Positions 47,369-61,030 of a stretch of 64,000 nucleotides of DNA are shown in pieces; positions within the stretch are counted from its first letter, which is position 1, and every line of letters starts with the position of its first letter. The stretch spans positions 6,836,501 to 6,900,500 of the forward strand of contig NC_092520.1 in assembly GCF_037038585.1 (NCBI RefSeq). Direction: 5' to 3'. A program made the translations under genes and the position numbers. The notes below the pieces were generated by a model. It saw nothing but the letters and a program-made list of their open reading frames with translations, was not told the DNA's origin and ran no database searches. This DNA comes from Patagioenas fasciata (lineage: Eukaryota; Chordata; Aves; Columbiformes; Columbidae).

Positions 47369-50300
47369 CATGGCAAACTGAGGCAAAATGTTTTCCCTTG
47401 AAAATTAAGCTGTGTCTGTCTTATTTGCTCTATATCAAGGATTTGTGGCTACTATGTGCTCTAATAAGACTTTGTTTTAGAGATCCACAGCCCCCTTGGG
47501 AACAGTTATGCTAACTTATGGATGTCTTATCCTATTGTTTAGAATATTTTTCTTAATTCTGCTTCAAGGTTATGCAGATCTGTTTTAAAGATTTGTTTTC
47601 TCACTTAAAACTTTTATTTCTACAGTGCAGCTTTATATTCTAGGGCTGTAATAGAACACAGCAACAGATCCTTAAATGCATCAACATTATCTGGCACCTA
47701 TAATTAGCTACCACAGGGAGCTAACGGCATTATCATTACTCTAATTAATAAACGATGTTTTCCTACCTGAGCCCACAATGTCCATTTGCTAATGCCAGTA
47801 CTGCTAATCTCTGACGGCCACCCTAGTGTTTTTTCAATATCTCTTGTAATAAGGCTCTCCATTGAAGCTTGCTGTGATTGTTGACATGCATTATAATGTC
47901 AGCCTAATTACTAAACTACTAAAATGTGCATGCTTATATACGCTTACAACTCTGAAGTACTTCCTTTAGGTAACTGATAGCAACATAAACAAAATGTTTA
48001 ATATGTACTACAAAGAGAAAGGGAGGAGGAAATTTTAACTGAGCACTCAATAAGTCTGTCAGTGATTTCCTTGTTTATTAGATCCTCTCAGATATTTGCA
48101 ACTTTGCCTGCTCTGTCTTTTATCTCTTTCTTACCCTCCTAATACAATACAAAGAGTAAGTTATCTTATTTCATCTAAACTTTCCAGTATTTACTTATGA
48201 GCAGTCCTTAATTACAATTGGAGTAGTAACCCCGTAAAACTGTGGAGCTTACTAATTCCAAACCTTTTTTTTTTTTTTTCTTTCTTTGTAAATACGCTAT
48301 CACCATTTGGAAACTCACTGTTTCCTTTTGTGTTGGGTGAAATGCTGAAATTTAAGTGCATAAACTACATAAACTGTATAAACTCAGCAAAGACATGTTT
48401 GACAAAGTAACTGAAAGAAATGGTAGAACAAACACAATTTTGGCCTTACATCTTTACTGTTATATTCCCATTTGCTTCACTGGAAATTCTGATGAATCAC
48501 ACTAATGTTGAAGAACCAGTGGCTAACATCCAGTAGTTCACAATTATGCAAAGACAACTAAACCCAGAGGGTTAAAAAAACACACAGTAAATTGCTTTCT
48601 TAACCTCTGAATGCTCAAATGCTAAAAAGTATTAGTCTTACATGTTTCTTAATAAGATATTAATAAAGTTGAACACTATCAAAATATTAAAAAATTAGAT
48701 CTGTTTTCTTTCTTCCAAATACTCTCTTATTCTAAGAAAAGAAATAGATCTGTAAGCAAACATTTCATTATAGTTTTTATAAAAAATAAATCCAACTTGT
48801 GTACTTGGAAATAACAAGTTATATAGTACTGCAATTTATATTTTCAGAGAGTACCATCTGGTTTTAAAAATCCAGTACTGCAAAGACTGACACCATTTTG
48901 TTTTTCTGGTTAAAACTTTTTGTTTTTCCTGGGCTACCAATGATGACTACTTCCTTCTGTCTGTTTTAACAAAAATGTTTTCATGGAGAAAGTAATATAT
49001 GTGTACACTGTGCTGGTTTAAGAGCCTGAAAGAGTTTTATTGAAAGAAGGAAGAGATACATCAGCATAAGTCTATTTCTGGAACAGTCAACAATAGTCAG
49101 GGAGATCCTATTTCAAAGTTTTTAGGCTTTTTTTTGGTAAAAATTCTGAATGGGAATATAAGTTGTTATTTCAAATTATGGTTGTTACCACAGTTCTTAC
49201 ACTTTGCTGAATTTACCATGGTTTTGTTTGTTTTGATTTCATTTGAGAACTGCCACTGAACCCATTACTTTGAAACACACTCTGAATTTCAAGTTTCTTT
49301 TTGTCTTCTCTGCCTCTTGCAATTTTCTCTCAAATCGCAATAGCACTCCATGTGGGATGTTGCTGTACAGGAGTGCTACTGGCTCCACTGATTAGGAGCA
49401 TCCCAGGTTGCTTTGGCAGGTACACATCATTATAATTTGGCTCTTCAGAGTGTGAACTCCACAACTCTACAAACCAAACCTGACGGTTTCTCTACACTCA
49501 CACTGTTAGGAGCAATCACACTGAGCAAAGTAATTACTGAATGTTGTGTTCAGAACATGCAGTGCAGGGTTGTGTTCACACTCTTGAAAGATATTATATT
49601 TTTGCTTCTAAACTGGGTGTCTTTCCCATTGAAAATAACATTATCAAACACTACAATGGGTTGATTTCTCTGTTCTGTCTATTCAGGAGTTCTGGGACCA
49701 ATCTTGCTCTTCCTCTTAGCACAATATGCATACAGGGATGACCCTCACCTCACTAACTATGGGTACTTGCCTAGCTGTTTTTCTTCCATTAGATATTGAG
49801 GCCATCTAAGATACAGTGCATATGAGTAAATCATATTTTCCCACTGGGAATGAATGGCACCTAGGACTCTAGCTCAGTTAGAGATGTCTGCAATGGCAGC
49901 CTCTATATTTACTCCCCATGTTGTCATTGAATCGTTAGGCATCCATTTTCTTTTCTGTTTGTTGCCTTCCAAGATAGGCATAACAGATGGTATATTTTTT
50001 TGTCTGTGTTATGTTCCTATTCCATTCCTGTTGATATGCACACTTATGAATGAATTTCAGCCTGTCAGCCTTGCAGAATGCTCTGCGAAGAACATGAGTA
50101 TTGCAAATAGGTACTGATACTCATTGGCACCATTCGTTCATTTATCTCAGAGGAACCATAGTGTGTTCAACTAACATGTACATACAGACCAAATCAATAG
50201 GCAGCCTGCCACACATCAATCAAAACTTTAATATATTGTTCCCTCTTAACTATTCCACTCTCTCACAAATCTGCTCCCTCACTTAAATCAAGTCATGCCA

Positions 50301-53300
50301 CAGACACATCATGGAAATGCATTTAAAAGTGAATTTAGTGTCTGAAGATACATGTTGCACTAAAACCATTTTACAGCACAGTAAGATTAGGGTTTTTTTC
50401 TGATTCCCAGGACCTGCTCAGCAAGAAATCTTTTTGCTGTTCAGTAAGGACCAATGTTTGCTTGAAAGGCTACTCTCTGTCGAACAGTATAATCATGTTC
50501 TGTTTATGAACATACTTCTTCTGAATATTTTATTTCTTTTGCACTTAGCTGAGAAAACAGATACAGTTATGCAGAACATGCTGTCCCTACAGGCACGTAC
50601 TGAATAACCAGAGCTCCAGTTATTGCTGAAGTATCATAGGTAACACATTTTACTTTCTGCAGTTCTAGGAGCAGGATTGTGTTGCTGATCTACATCCTAC
50701 TTTCCCTATTTCTTAGTAGCTTTCCCAGAAGGAAACTGCAACTGAAAGAACTATTGATAATTCCTTTTTCCTCTCAATTTGTTTCACATGTCCTCATTCA
50801 GTAGGTTTTTTTTTTTTTTTCTGACCAAATGATGGCTTTAAGTTACTGCTCCTACATGCAGAAGTCAATGATCCTCCTATCGACCATCTCACATACTTAT
50901 CTCTTCCAAAAGAGAAGTACGCAGATATGCATCATGCTGGCTGGAAAGGATTTAAGTAGAAGACTCTTAATCTTCCTTGTGGTCTTGCAGGAAAATTCTA
51001 GTGCCAGAGTGATTTTGATTTTAGTCCAGATCATTTTGAAAGGCTGTTTGGCTATCTGGAATAATATCAACCCAAGTTTCAGGAGATATGTAATGGGATT
51101 TAGCTAATCAGGTAGAGATTTATACATCTGAAGTATCACCTTTTTATAGTCCCCAAGGGGAAATGAGCAATTCTGTGGTTAAATTAACCTCGTCTCCCTA
51201 AAGCAGATATTCAAAAATCTCTTCATAGGCTGTGGAGATCTACAAGAATAGGCAACAGAGGCTAACTCAGTTATAGTCACAACTTGGTAGTACAAATCCC
51301 AAACCTACTAAATTTTCATAGTTTTGCTTTTAGCAAGTTACTTTGCCTATGTATTTCCCCTGTAATTTGTTGCAGTATTTTTGTGTTCCTCTGCATTTTC
51401 AACAAATAGCACTATCGTGAATACTTTACTTTCACTGCCCTTAATCTGGCCATGCCTTGTGTAATAGTATATGTATTTTGGTTATAATTACCATTTATTA
51501 AATTTACTTAACAAGGGTCCTATGTTTCTTTAGTTGGTTTTGCTGTTACAGGAAACTCTGTTCTGGTGATACATGAGTTTTGTGCATCCTCATCGACCAA
51601 AAATTTCTGTATTCACATTCTCTTGCAAGGAGTTGAATGACTTGGGATGTCTTCTTTGATTATTTTCTTCCTGTAGCATTAATAGGGTGCAGCTTCAGGC
51701 ATGGTTAGTTCCCCAGGTCTTATTCTAAAACAAATGCTGACATAATAATAGAACAGCTTCCTATGTCGCTTTTCCTCTTCTCTATTAAAATGTCATCCAA
51801 AACCATATGCTTTTCCCCCTTTGCCTATTCTTCTTAAGTCTTCTCTATTATTTACCCTGTGACTAAATACCTCATTAATTCTGGGTACATTGTGTTTACA
51901 TATTGTTTTGTTTCATGCTGCCGTCTGTCTCATTCTGCTGGGTAAAGCACTTGGGGACAAGAGCTTTTATCACCATCCACTGTTTAGAAAAAGGCTGTGT
52001 TGTGCTGGTGCAATATGCAGCTTGCAAAATATAGCATTCTACACAAGTTATAACAGAAAAACAGAGGCATAGACACCAATTAGAAAAAAACTGAAATTCA
52101 TATGTTTGTTGCAGGGAAGGTCAGGAAGCTGAAAAACTGTCTCCTGCTATTTTTTAGGCTGTTAACTAACATAACAATTTTTAAAAGCATTCTAAATGTG
52201 ATTGAACATCTTCAGGAATCTAAATAAGCCTTCTTTTATTACTGACTTCTTACCTTTGTTAATTTTGTCATTTTTTTCCATGACATGACATCTGTTTCCC
52301 CTCACATTTTCAGATGTTTCTCCATTTCTATGTTTGTTCATGACTGCACTGCTGACCTTTAAAAAGAGCTGGATTACAGGAATGCATTAACAGTTTATGT
52401 AAAGATGTACTGTCATTTAGTTGTATGCATTTCTAGTTCTTCAGGAAGCCATGTGTAATGAAATGTGTGATGGATTAATATTGCTGATGATACAGTTTAA
52501 AGAATTCTCTTATTCTCTTTCATGCTCTGTCTCTTTCCCCTTACAAAAATGCAAAGAAGGAAAAGCTTCAGTCAGATATCATTCTGTCACCACTGAGAGG
52601 AGACAAATTTGACCCAAGGCTGATTCCTTTCCAGTCAGAAGCACAAGTGCCTGTTCTGACCTTCAGAGACATATATGAGTAATAACCCGTGTGGAGGAAG
52701 AGGTCCCCTTGCTCAATTCTGCAGAGGAAAACCTTCATATTTGGAGAAACAGAGCAGGACTAAGCTTCACAAAGCCCGGGCTCCCTTCTTGCCGTTGGAA
52801 GGTAGCATATCATCAGGGAAGACACCTCAATTTTCAAAACATTTGCTTGAACTCCATTTACACTGTAAATTCTTTTAAGCAGGCAGTAGTCCTTTATAGC
52901 CTTTGCATTGTGCTTATTTGGATGATAACTTCTGCAAGACTGCTGGTAGTATGATATTTCAAATGACAGAGCATGTATATTTCAATTTTAATTTTCTCTT
53001 TAAAATCTCAAAAGCTTCAAGGGACAGTTAAGTATTGTTTTTGTTTGTTCTTTAGAGAGCATTCAGATTGGTAACTGCCATACTCACACATGTTATTATG
53101 GAAAACTAACATGACAGTTAATTAGTTTTGTTAACCTCTCCCAAGCTTTTCATCATTTAAAGCTATTTGTGTATTTCATATTTTTCACTTGGAGCTTGGA
53201 CTTATTAACCTGAAGTGTTTGGGGAACTGGAAGCCATGGAAATTGTAAACAAATGTCAACAAGTTTAGTCTTTTTCATCATTGCTGTTTAGCTGTAGCTG

Positions 53301-53564
53301 TAGGTAGAAGGAAAGAAATCAAGGATGGGTAAAGCATGGAGATGTGCTATTGCAACAGCAGTCTGAAACTGATGAGACTGCTTACAGTCATTAGGATGAG
53401 GTTGAACAAGATGTTTCATGGAAATTGGTCAGAATCAGTCCAAAATGTATGACTGTACCTTACAAGGGAGAAAACTGAAAGCTGTCTGTCCCATAGCCTG
53501 AGCAATTTTAAGTAGTACAAGAGTGGTCATATAAAGAAATACAGTGGGGCAGGAAGAGGGAAAA
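47369..53564. other. Long non-coding stretch with a candidate regulatory patch
   Basis: No exon is recognised in 6.2 kb. The part at 47660-47900 is the most structured: TATAATTAGC, CTAATTAATAAAC and CAGCCTAATTAC homeodomain-type cores, and a GACAT/ATGTC inverted pair near 47883-47900. T runs lie at about 48265-48279 and 50806-50820. Frames at 49413-49741, 49854-50117, 50829-51107 and 52675-52954 overlap in pairs or lack protein-like features. Confidence 0.5.
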
Positions 53565-53836
53565 GGCGGGTTCTGCTGAAGAATACTAGGATCAAGAGAA
53601 GTTGTCTAAAGCAGAGAGACAGTTTTTCAGACACTAGCAGACAGTGTTTGCGGCTGAGTTACTGCAGCAGAGAATAAAGTGCTGTCGGGGATTAGGAAAT
53701 ATGTAAATCAGAACGGAAACAGGCAGCTTGAGGGACCGGAGATAACTGCAGCTTAAAACGCGAATAGCTAAAGAGAAATTTTTAAGGGGGACCATTTTTG
53801 TAGGGCACTCAGAGGCTGTTTGTTGATGTGTTACGA
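53565..53836. other. Local CpG cluster, function unknown
   Basis: Eight CpG dinucleotides occur in about 270 bp (for example 53567, 53651, 53686, 53714, 53737, 53759, 53761 and 53834), in a region otherwise poor in CpG. The stretch is GC-richer than its flanks and includes AATAAAG near 53675. It is too small for a CpG island, and I see no open frame or transposon signature. A young repeat fragment, a small promoter or an LTR relic are possible. Confidence 0.35.
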
Positions 53837-56800
53837 TCAGGGCACAGACCTAAGCACTGATACATTATTGCATGTACCCAGGTCTATTTCTATTTAAGGA
53901 CAAAGAGAATAGCCAGCATGTTCAGTCTAGAGATTAATATATTTAATGGTGATCTGAAAAAAGAACTGGAAAACAATTTTGATCAGAATTTTCAAATGTT
54001 AGGACCAGAAAGGACCAGTCAGCTATAAGGAGGAAATGGGATGATTAGGTAAATCAAATACCACTATTTTAATCTATATGAACTCAAGAAAGTCCTGGAT
54101 CTAAGAGAAAGATAAACAAGTTGTCTTTGCCCAAAAAATAATAATTGTATTGTTGAAGGCAATGACTGTGGAATGATATTTTGCTAGTATCTAAGAAACT
54201 AATATGGATTCTTCTGTGCAGCTGTAACAATCAGAGCTAATGCATTTATTGGAAATATGAACAGGATTTGAAACAAAGATGTTTTATTGTAGGAATCAGT
54301 AATACTAAGGGAAAATTTGCTGAACAAGCTCTTAAAAGAAGTATTAAAATTCGATAAAGTAATTATTGTTTCCTTTGCATGTTGAAGCAAAAAAAAAATG
54401 TTGTTGCACAACTACCTGGTGAATAATCAAAGCTAGAGATATTCCACATACTGATTCTGATGGCAAACATCCCTCGGTCGAACATAAGGGGATTTTTCAG
54501 TAAAACATTCAAGATTTACTGTTGATATACTGCATCATGATGATGGAGAAAAAGAGTTCTTCCTGTAGAATTCTGTCACAGCAGTTGTTCTTGGTAAAAT
54601 GATATGAGAAAATCAATGCATGGCAATAAATGTGAGTTGGAAAGCAATGTGTTTATGGATAGTAGCAGGACACGGGACACAGAAAGACGTGTAGTCCTTT
54701 TTGTTTTTACAAGGGGAGGATGCAGAAACAGCAGAATAGTTGTAATCTAGTCAACCAAAAGAAAGCTGAGGCAAAAGAAGAGGCTAACAAATAGTTAAAT
54801 CATGTCCCATTTACCAGCAAACAAAATACAGCAAAATATAGCTTGGATTTTACACTCATTATTGGGAGTTAGTTATTTTCTGATGAGCTGGGGTCTTAGT
54901 CTGAGGGCAGATTTATAACATATTGAGCATAAGAAAACTCAGGCATCAGAGTGTAGCGAATACCATTGAAAATCTTGACTTCAACTTCTTGGTGCCCTGT
55001 TCATTCCCAACCGAGCTTTACAGCCCTCAGTAAAATCTTTATGAGCCTTATTTCCCTCCTGCACTAAGCAGAAGCAGCGCAATGATGAGCACCAATCCCA
55101 TCAACACAACATGTCAGTGCAGGAAGAATACACTAGAGCAGAATTTACGCTGCATTTGCAGAATAGTCCTCATCAGGGATTTCCTTGTTTATTCCTGAAG
55201 TTGGAGAGAGCACGCAGAGTCTTGACAGCTCCTCTGTGATTGAATTCATGAAATGAGTGGTGAAAAATTATTGTGAAACTTTGTGCTGCAACTCTTCACA
55301 TTGGAGTTGTTAGAAACATTATTTTGTGTTGAAAAGACATGCTCATTGAACTTGTTGCAGACGTCTTGTGCATTCATGTACCTATGCAGTGGTGGTCAAT
55401 GAGGATTTCACTTGCTATCTTCAAACATGCAGAGGTGATTGTGTCACAGCTTACCTGAACAAAAAAGGGACATTGCAAACTCTTTTATAAGATTATGAAT
55501 AATTTTTATGTCTGTTATTTTCCAGAACATATTAGCAAGATGAGAACATTTAGTTCTTACTAGATAACCTATACTGCTCTGTTTGGAGATGTCCCCACTA
55601 GCTAAAGAACATTAGTGCTGTCACTGTACAGAACTGACACTGTCAAACCACTGTTTTATTGCTAAGTTTTAATGATGTCTAATCCTCCTAACTAATCACA
55701 GGAATTTGTAACTATTACTAGCATTAGTTCTCTATCTACTACAGTGTTGTTTATAAAACACTTCTAAATTTTCTTTCCTTCCAAACTTCGCTGTTTTGGG
55801 TCAGCTAGCTTCTTCCTATATATGAGTATAACTCAATGACTTTACATGAAATTCCATCAAATACTGTCATCAGAGAAGGTGGCTATGTATTTGGCTTTCA
55901 TTCAATCTGGCTTGGGCATCTGGCTTTCACTGACTCCAGCTAATTTTCTGTAGGGCTCTGGCATTAGCACAGTTAAGCATTTACACTTTGCCCCCTTCAA
56001 ACCTCAACTGGTTTCGCAAAGCTTTAATTATCTCACTCCTAGACTGTGATAGGTACGGTATTTTATGCTTAGCAACTCTATAAATGTTATGAACTCAATA
56101 GTGTGAAATCAAATAATTCAGTATTTAAACAGATTTCGTCAGTCAATTGCCCAATAAAGTTGTGGATTTACATTCATGCTGGAACCTGGTCTATAAACGT
56201 AGAATTACCTGTATGCATAACAAATGATTGAAACCGTTAGAGAAGTATAAATACAAAATTCTCTCTTCACAATTTTAGGACAAGAAATCTTTGTGAGAAA
56301 AGATAAAAAATTGGGCTGAGATTATGCATTTCAAAAAGCTTTAAAATAAACTGAAATATGCTAATTATATCAAAGAATATTTCACCCAATTAAGGTTTCA
56401 TCCGTGCAGTCAACAGACATCCAAGGGTGTCTTTGTATCAATTCCACCAGATTATTTAACATTTTCTGTACAAAGTGAAAATGTAACCCAAGAAAACACA
56501 AACCACTCTTTACTTTTACTGTGGTCTCCTTGGGATCACATCAAAGCAAACTATTTTTTGACACCCTTTGGAGATGAACAACAAAGTACTTTTTTTCTTT
56601 TCTTTTTTTTTTTTTTAAACTACATGCAATCTGTTCCTTTTACATGACCCTTCTTTGGAAACACCCATTTTATTAAATAAATTGAAAGTTAATTGCAGTC
56701 ATTATAATCTCCTTAGATTCTTAATAGTTTAATTTATGTTTGTGCATGCAGCTGTTGGAATTGGCTGAAAAAGTACAAACCCACACAGCCTTACGCAGCA

Positions 56801-59800
56801 TTCTCTTGATTAGGAACCTTTGTCTCCTAAAGTAACAGTAATGGATGAAACTGAGGGCATCTGTGGAGAAAAGGCCATATGTCTGAGATGCAGGCAATGC
56901 TCAGAAGGCACCAGAAAGGTTTCTAAAGTGATGAAGGAACGGCTTTATTGGCAAGTAATTACTTAAGAGAGATGAAAACAAATTCCTGCTACTGAAGCAA
57001 GTCAGTCACTCGTGCAACTAAGTAGGTGTAACAGACGTGCCATCTTTACTTATGCTTTTTAACAGGAAGGAAGAAAAATTCCTTTACGCTGTGACAAATG
57101 CAGCATAGAAAAGATAAAAGAAAAAGCAGCGATCAGCATATGCAGTGTAATTAGGAAAAGTTCATGTTGTACAGACAGTAAGACAAATTCTACCCTTAGA
57201 GACAGTCATGAAACTCCTCTGGAGGGCAGCCAACAGTAAATTTTTAATTTCTCCACCCTGTATCTCCCGTCTCAGCCTGCAGTACTGCTTAGTCATGTTA
57301 ATTTTTCCAAAAATCTTGTTTCTTCTAAGTGAAAGTATTCTCAGATCCTGCATTCTGGACTCCACTTTCTCCTGTCTCCTCCTTATCCAACATTGCTTTC
57401 TGTTGGCAAGCTGTCTAGATTCCTGTGCCATTTCACCCCCTTGAGATACCTAAACAATCAATTCACATTAATTACAATACATTTAATGGTGTTTTCTTAA
57501 ATATCTGGAGACCTAACTGCTACTGAAATAAAAGTGAGTCAAGTAATTGATGCATTAAACAACTACAGGTTATTTTGCACAGACAAGATCTCTATCATGG
57601 TTGATTCATCTATCACCAACCATGTCCTTGTTCAGTATTTACCACTAAAAATACTTTGGCTTGTAATTGTCAAAGTGCACTGTAAATGTGTAACAGGCCT
57701 TCACATGTAAACCTAAAGTCAATGTGAAGAACCAAAAGATAGGAAGGAAAAGTAGTTCCATACAGCATGAGAGTGAATATTGACAAGTAGCCATCAAATT
57801 AGGTGATACTTACAATGCTTCACTAACATGAACATACACGATTCCACTTCCTACTCCATTCTTCATTCTTCTCCCTTCCTTATTTTGTAGTACTGACTGT
57901 GGTATCAAATGCTCAGCAATATTTAATGTGCATTAAAACCACAAATCTCTGAACATCTGGATCTCAATGGAGAATTCCTAACTTTCTGCTCCCTGGTAAA
58001 CTTCATCCAATCCCATATACAGGAGTTTTGAAGATTGACCAGACAGTAAATGGATTTGCCAAGGCAACTCCTATGAGTGTAGGTTATTATTTTCCTGTTT
58101 TGAATGAGTATAGTCTCTTAAGGATCTATAGAACTCCACAAAACAATAACAGTATATGTTCTTTTTAAGATTTGAGTGTTAATTAAACATTTCCAGCTCA
58201 ATGAATGAATTTTGTGTAATGTCTTTAGAGAACTGAGCTCTGCATCCTAAATTGCTGTGCCATAGGTCAAGCAGATGATAACGTATTTCCTCTAGTGGAA
58301 GGAAAGGATTTACTTTTCATTCTACGCATACAGCTTCTCTTCACACACAAGTATAAAAATCTCCACAGTATTAAAACAGTCTAATTAGATAATTGTTATA
58401 TTCAAAGCTATTTGCCTCAGATTAAATAAAATCCTAAATAATTTCAGTTTCTGCTCCTGCTAATTAGCAACTTCTTTGTGTGTTTCATTTAAACATAATG
58501 CTAGGAACTATTCAGTTCTTTCACCTTTGGGACACTATTTGCTATGTACTGGTTCCTTAGAGACCTAAAGCAATTAAAATTAAATTGAATTTATAACTTA
58601 ATCCTTCCCTGAGAACTACAGGACAAAAATTATTAGAGCTTTCCAGAGGTTTTCTTTTTTTAAAACTCTGCCTACTTGCACTAGCAGTAAATTCAGTCTC
58701 TCAGAATAAATAAGTAATTATTTTTCTTTCTTATTGTCAGCTTTGCACAAATTGGACCACTGATACTTCATGTTTAAATGCTGATATTGAAGAGTACAAT
58801 AAAAGTTATTCTATTGTGTATATAAACATCAATACTATTCATATTTTAAGTTCACTTTACCATGATCACCCATGGCCTTCCAGAGATTAGAGTACAAAAA
58901 GCACAAGATCCATGTGAAATACAATTTTGTCAGCCACCCGGGTTGCTCTTCACAATCAATGCAGAATAAATAAGTAAATTAAGACACAATTCATCTGGCC
59001 TGATTTAGATGCCAACATCAGGATGAGATGAGTCATTACCCAGAGGAAACAGCTACTTCACAGCCTGGTGTTGCCAGATCAGCTTATGCCTGTGTTTGGC
59101 AAAATGAATGCCATTCATAAACTTTCAAACTGCAGCGCGTGGAAATGAAAATGTTATTTTTCTTCTTGTTCAAAATTTAGCTTCTGTCTAAGAAGTCTAT
59201 AAAAGCAATGGATGTAAGATGTCCTTGCTACATAGTCTCTTGGTCAGAATTGAAGTAAAGCTTTATTTAAGCGTCACTGTCCAAATCTAAGAGGGTCCCA
59301 CTCTCTTCTGGTAGACTAATTTGTTTGGTTGTAGGCACTAAAAATGCTTTAATTAAGGCTTTAATGAAACAGTTACAGAAAAAGCTATGCTGATTGTGGT
59401 GTTACCTGTCCTTCAGAGGGAATTATTGAAAACATGTTGAAATAGTGGGAAAAGGTGGGAGTTGACCACAATGAATTGTATATGAAAAGTTAAGTAAAGC
59501 AGGGAAGTTATACAGAATGTGAAAAATATCCCTAAATAAGTCCATGACAAATCATATGGAAAAGAATAAAATGTCCATCTTTTAACTATAACAGGAGCAA
59601 AATTAATCCTAGCAATGGTGTACAATCATTACATTCATTGATGGGGATCAGCCAATTAAGAGATAAAAGCATTCTTTTCATTGTGCATTTGACTCTTGAG
59701 GTTTCCATGCAAGTTAAATAATTTAATTTTGTTCGAGTGTTAGCCAAAGAAAATGCTAAAAGATATCTACTAATGTTATACACTGTAAAACTGGCTTTAC

Positions 59801-59909
59801 AGAAATCTAAAAACCAATAATTTTTTAAAATAATTTGGAACTTTAATGGTAATTTAGTGAGGTGAATTGAAATAAAAGTGACTTTTTATATATTTTTAAA
59901 AGATCAGGT
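53837..59909. other. Long non-coding stretch with candidate regulatory patches
   Basis: No gene is recognised in 6 kb. A T-rich tract (with two C) lies at about 56590-56616. Frames at 57162-57431 (minus) and 57208-57444 (plus) are complementary over the same DNA. The part at 58980-59150 is motif-rich: TGAGTCA at 59029-59035 and the perfect interrupted palindrome ATGAATG-C-CATTCAT at 59104-59118. The patches near 55000-55250 and 56740-56830 are of mixed composition. Confidence 0.5.
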
Positions 59910-60190
59910 GGGATGATTTGAGCAATTACAGGCTGACAAGCCTAAAATGCTTTCTAAAATAAGAAGTCAATGGAACAGAAATCTTGTCTAGTCAATGTCA
60001 GTCTGCATAATATGCCAGAAAATAAGACATCAAGCAAACTTCACAGAGCTTTTGGAGATGTGATTGATAAAGATAATTGTAGTGACATGATATATTTAGA
60101 TTTCTCTGCTGGATTCAAATAGCACATCCTTTTGTATGATGACAATGCCATTAAACAAATAAAAGCAGATAAAAGGCTACTTAAGAGATT
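59910..60190 (+). mobile_element. Old CR1-like LINE, reverse-transcriptase fragment
   Basis: The left end, GATTTGAGCAATTACAGGC, is the usual CR1 sequence for the N-Y-R-P region at the start of the RT core. About 170 bp on, the frame at 60084-60119 reads D-M-I-Y-L-D-F-S-A-G-F-K before a stop. This matches RT motif A, normally Y-L-D-F-S-K-A-F-D. The first catalytic Asp is kept, while the K-A-F-D part has decayed to A-G-F-K. The spacing fits CR1 with a deletion. Many substitutions mark it as ancient. Neither CR1 end is present. The right boundary is uncertain. Confidence 0.68.
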
Positions 60191-61030
60191 ATTAGCAATT
60201 AATAAGGAGGACATTGGGCTAGATATGTTTCTGTGTATGAACTGAGAGAACATAGTGGTAACATATGTGAATTTAGTTCTTCACACAAAGCTTTACCTAC
60301 TTCATTATGCATGAATACAGAGAATATCCACACAAAAATCAGTGTGTGTTCTGTGAACACTGGATGAGTGTCCTGAGACTTTTAAAATACAGATCCTAAT
60401 TAGCTTATAAATTAAAATTACATTTAACAAGGTTTTAAAGAACTGTTTTACTCAGTCATACAATTTTGTCCTCAACTGCTTATAGAGTAGCCTGGTGAAG
60501 CAAAGAGTCATAAATAAGATCTCCAAAGATGATATACTGCTAAAATAAATAAGTTAGATAAAGTTGCGAGTTTTTTCACTTTCATTACTGAATTTCTCCT
60601 TTAATAGAGGTCAAAAATTTGTCCTTTCCCACAAAACTCAAGGAGACAGTTTTCTCTGAAAATATCTGCCCTCCCCCATTATTCTCAATGTACTGAATCC
60701 ATTGGCAATAAAGCTGGCTTCTTTCTCAATTTGAGCCGCTTTGGCATTTTCCTTTGCTGCTTAAAATTAACAGTCTCCCTATTCTCTAATACAGGCTGAT
60801 TTCATTCCTGCTGGTTGCATTTGAAACTAAAAGATAGCTTTTCCATAAACTGCTTCTGTTCCTGTTCCCAGTCAGAAAAATGGATAATAACTGTTGTTTC
60901 TATCAGACCAAAGCCTCAAAAACCACTTATGTCTGCTTGTTGCATGTATAAATAATATCACTGAATTTAAAGAAGGTGCTGTGTGAGCTTTTAACTAGTC
61001 ACCAGATGCAATGGTAATGCTCCTGAAATA
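60191..61030. other. Non-coding stretch
   Basis: No gene is recognised. Sequence at 60660-60860 is of mixed composition and free of simple repeats, and could be a conserved element. The 70-codon minus frame at 60041-60253 lies mostly on the preceding CR1 relic. Confidence 0.45.
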
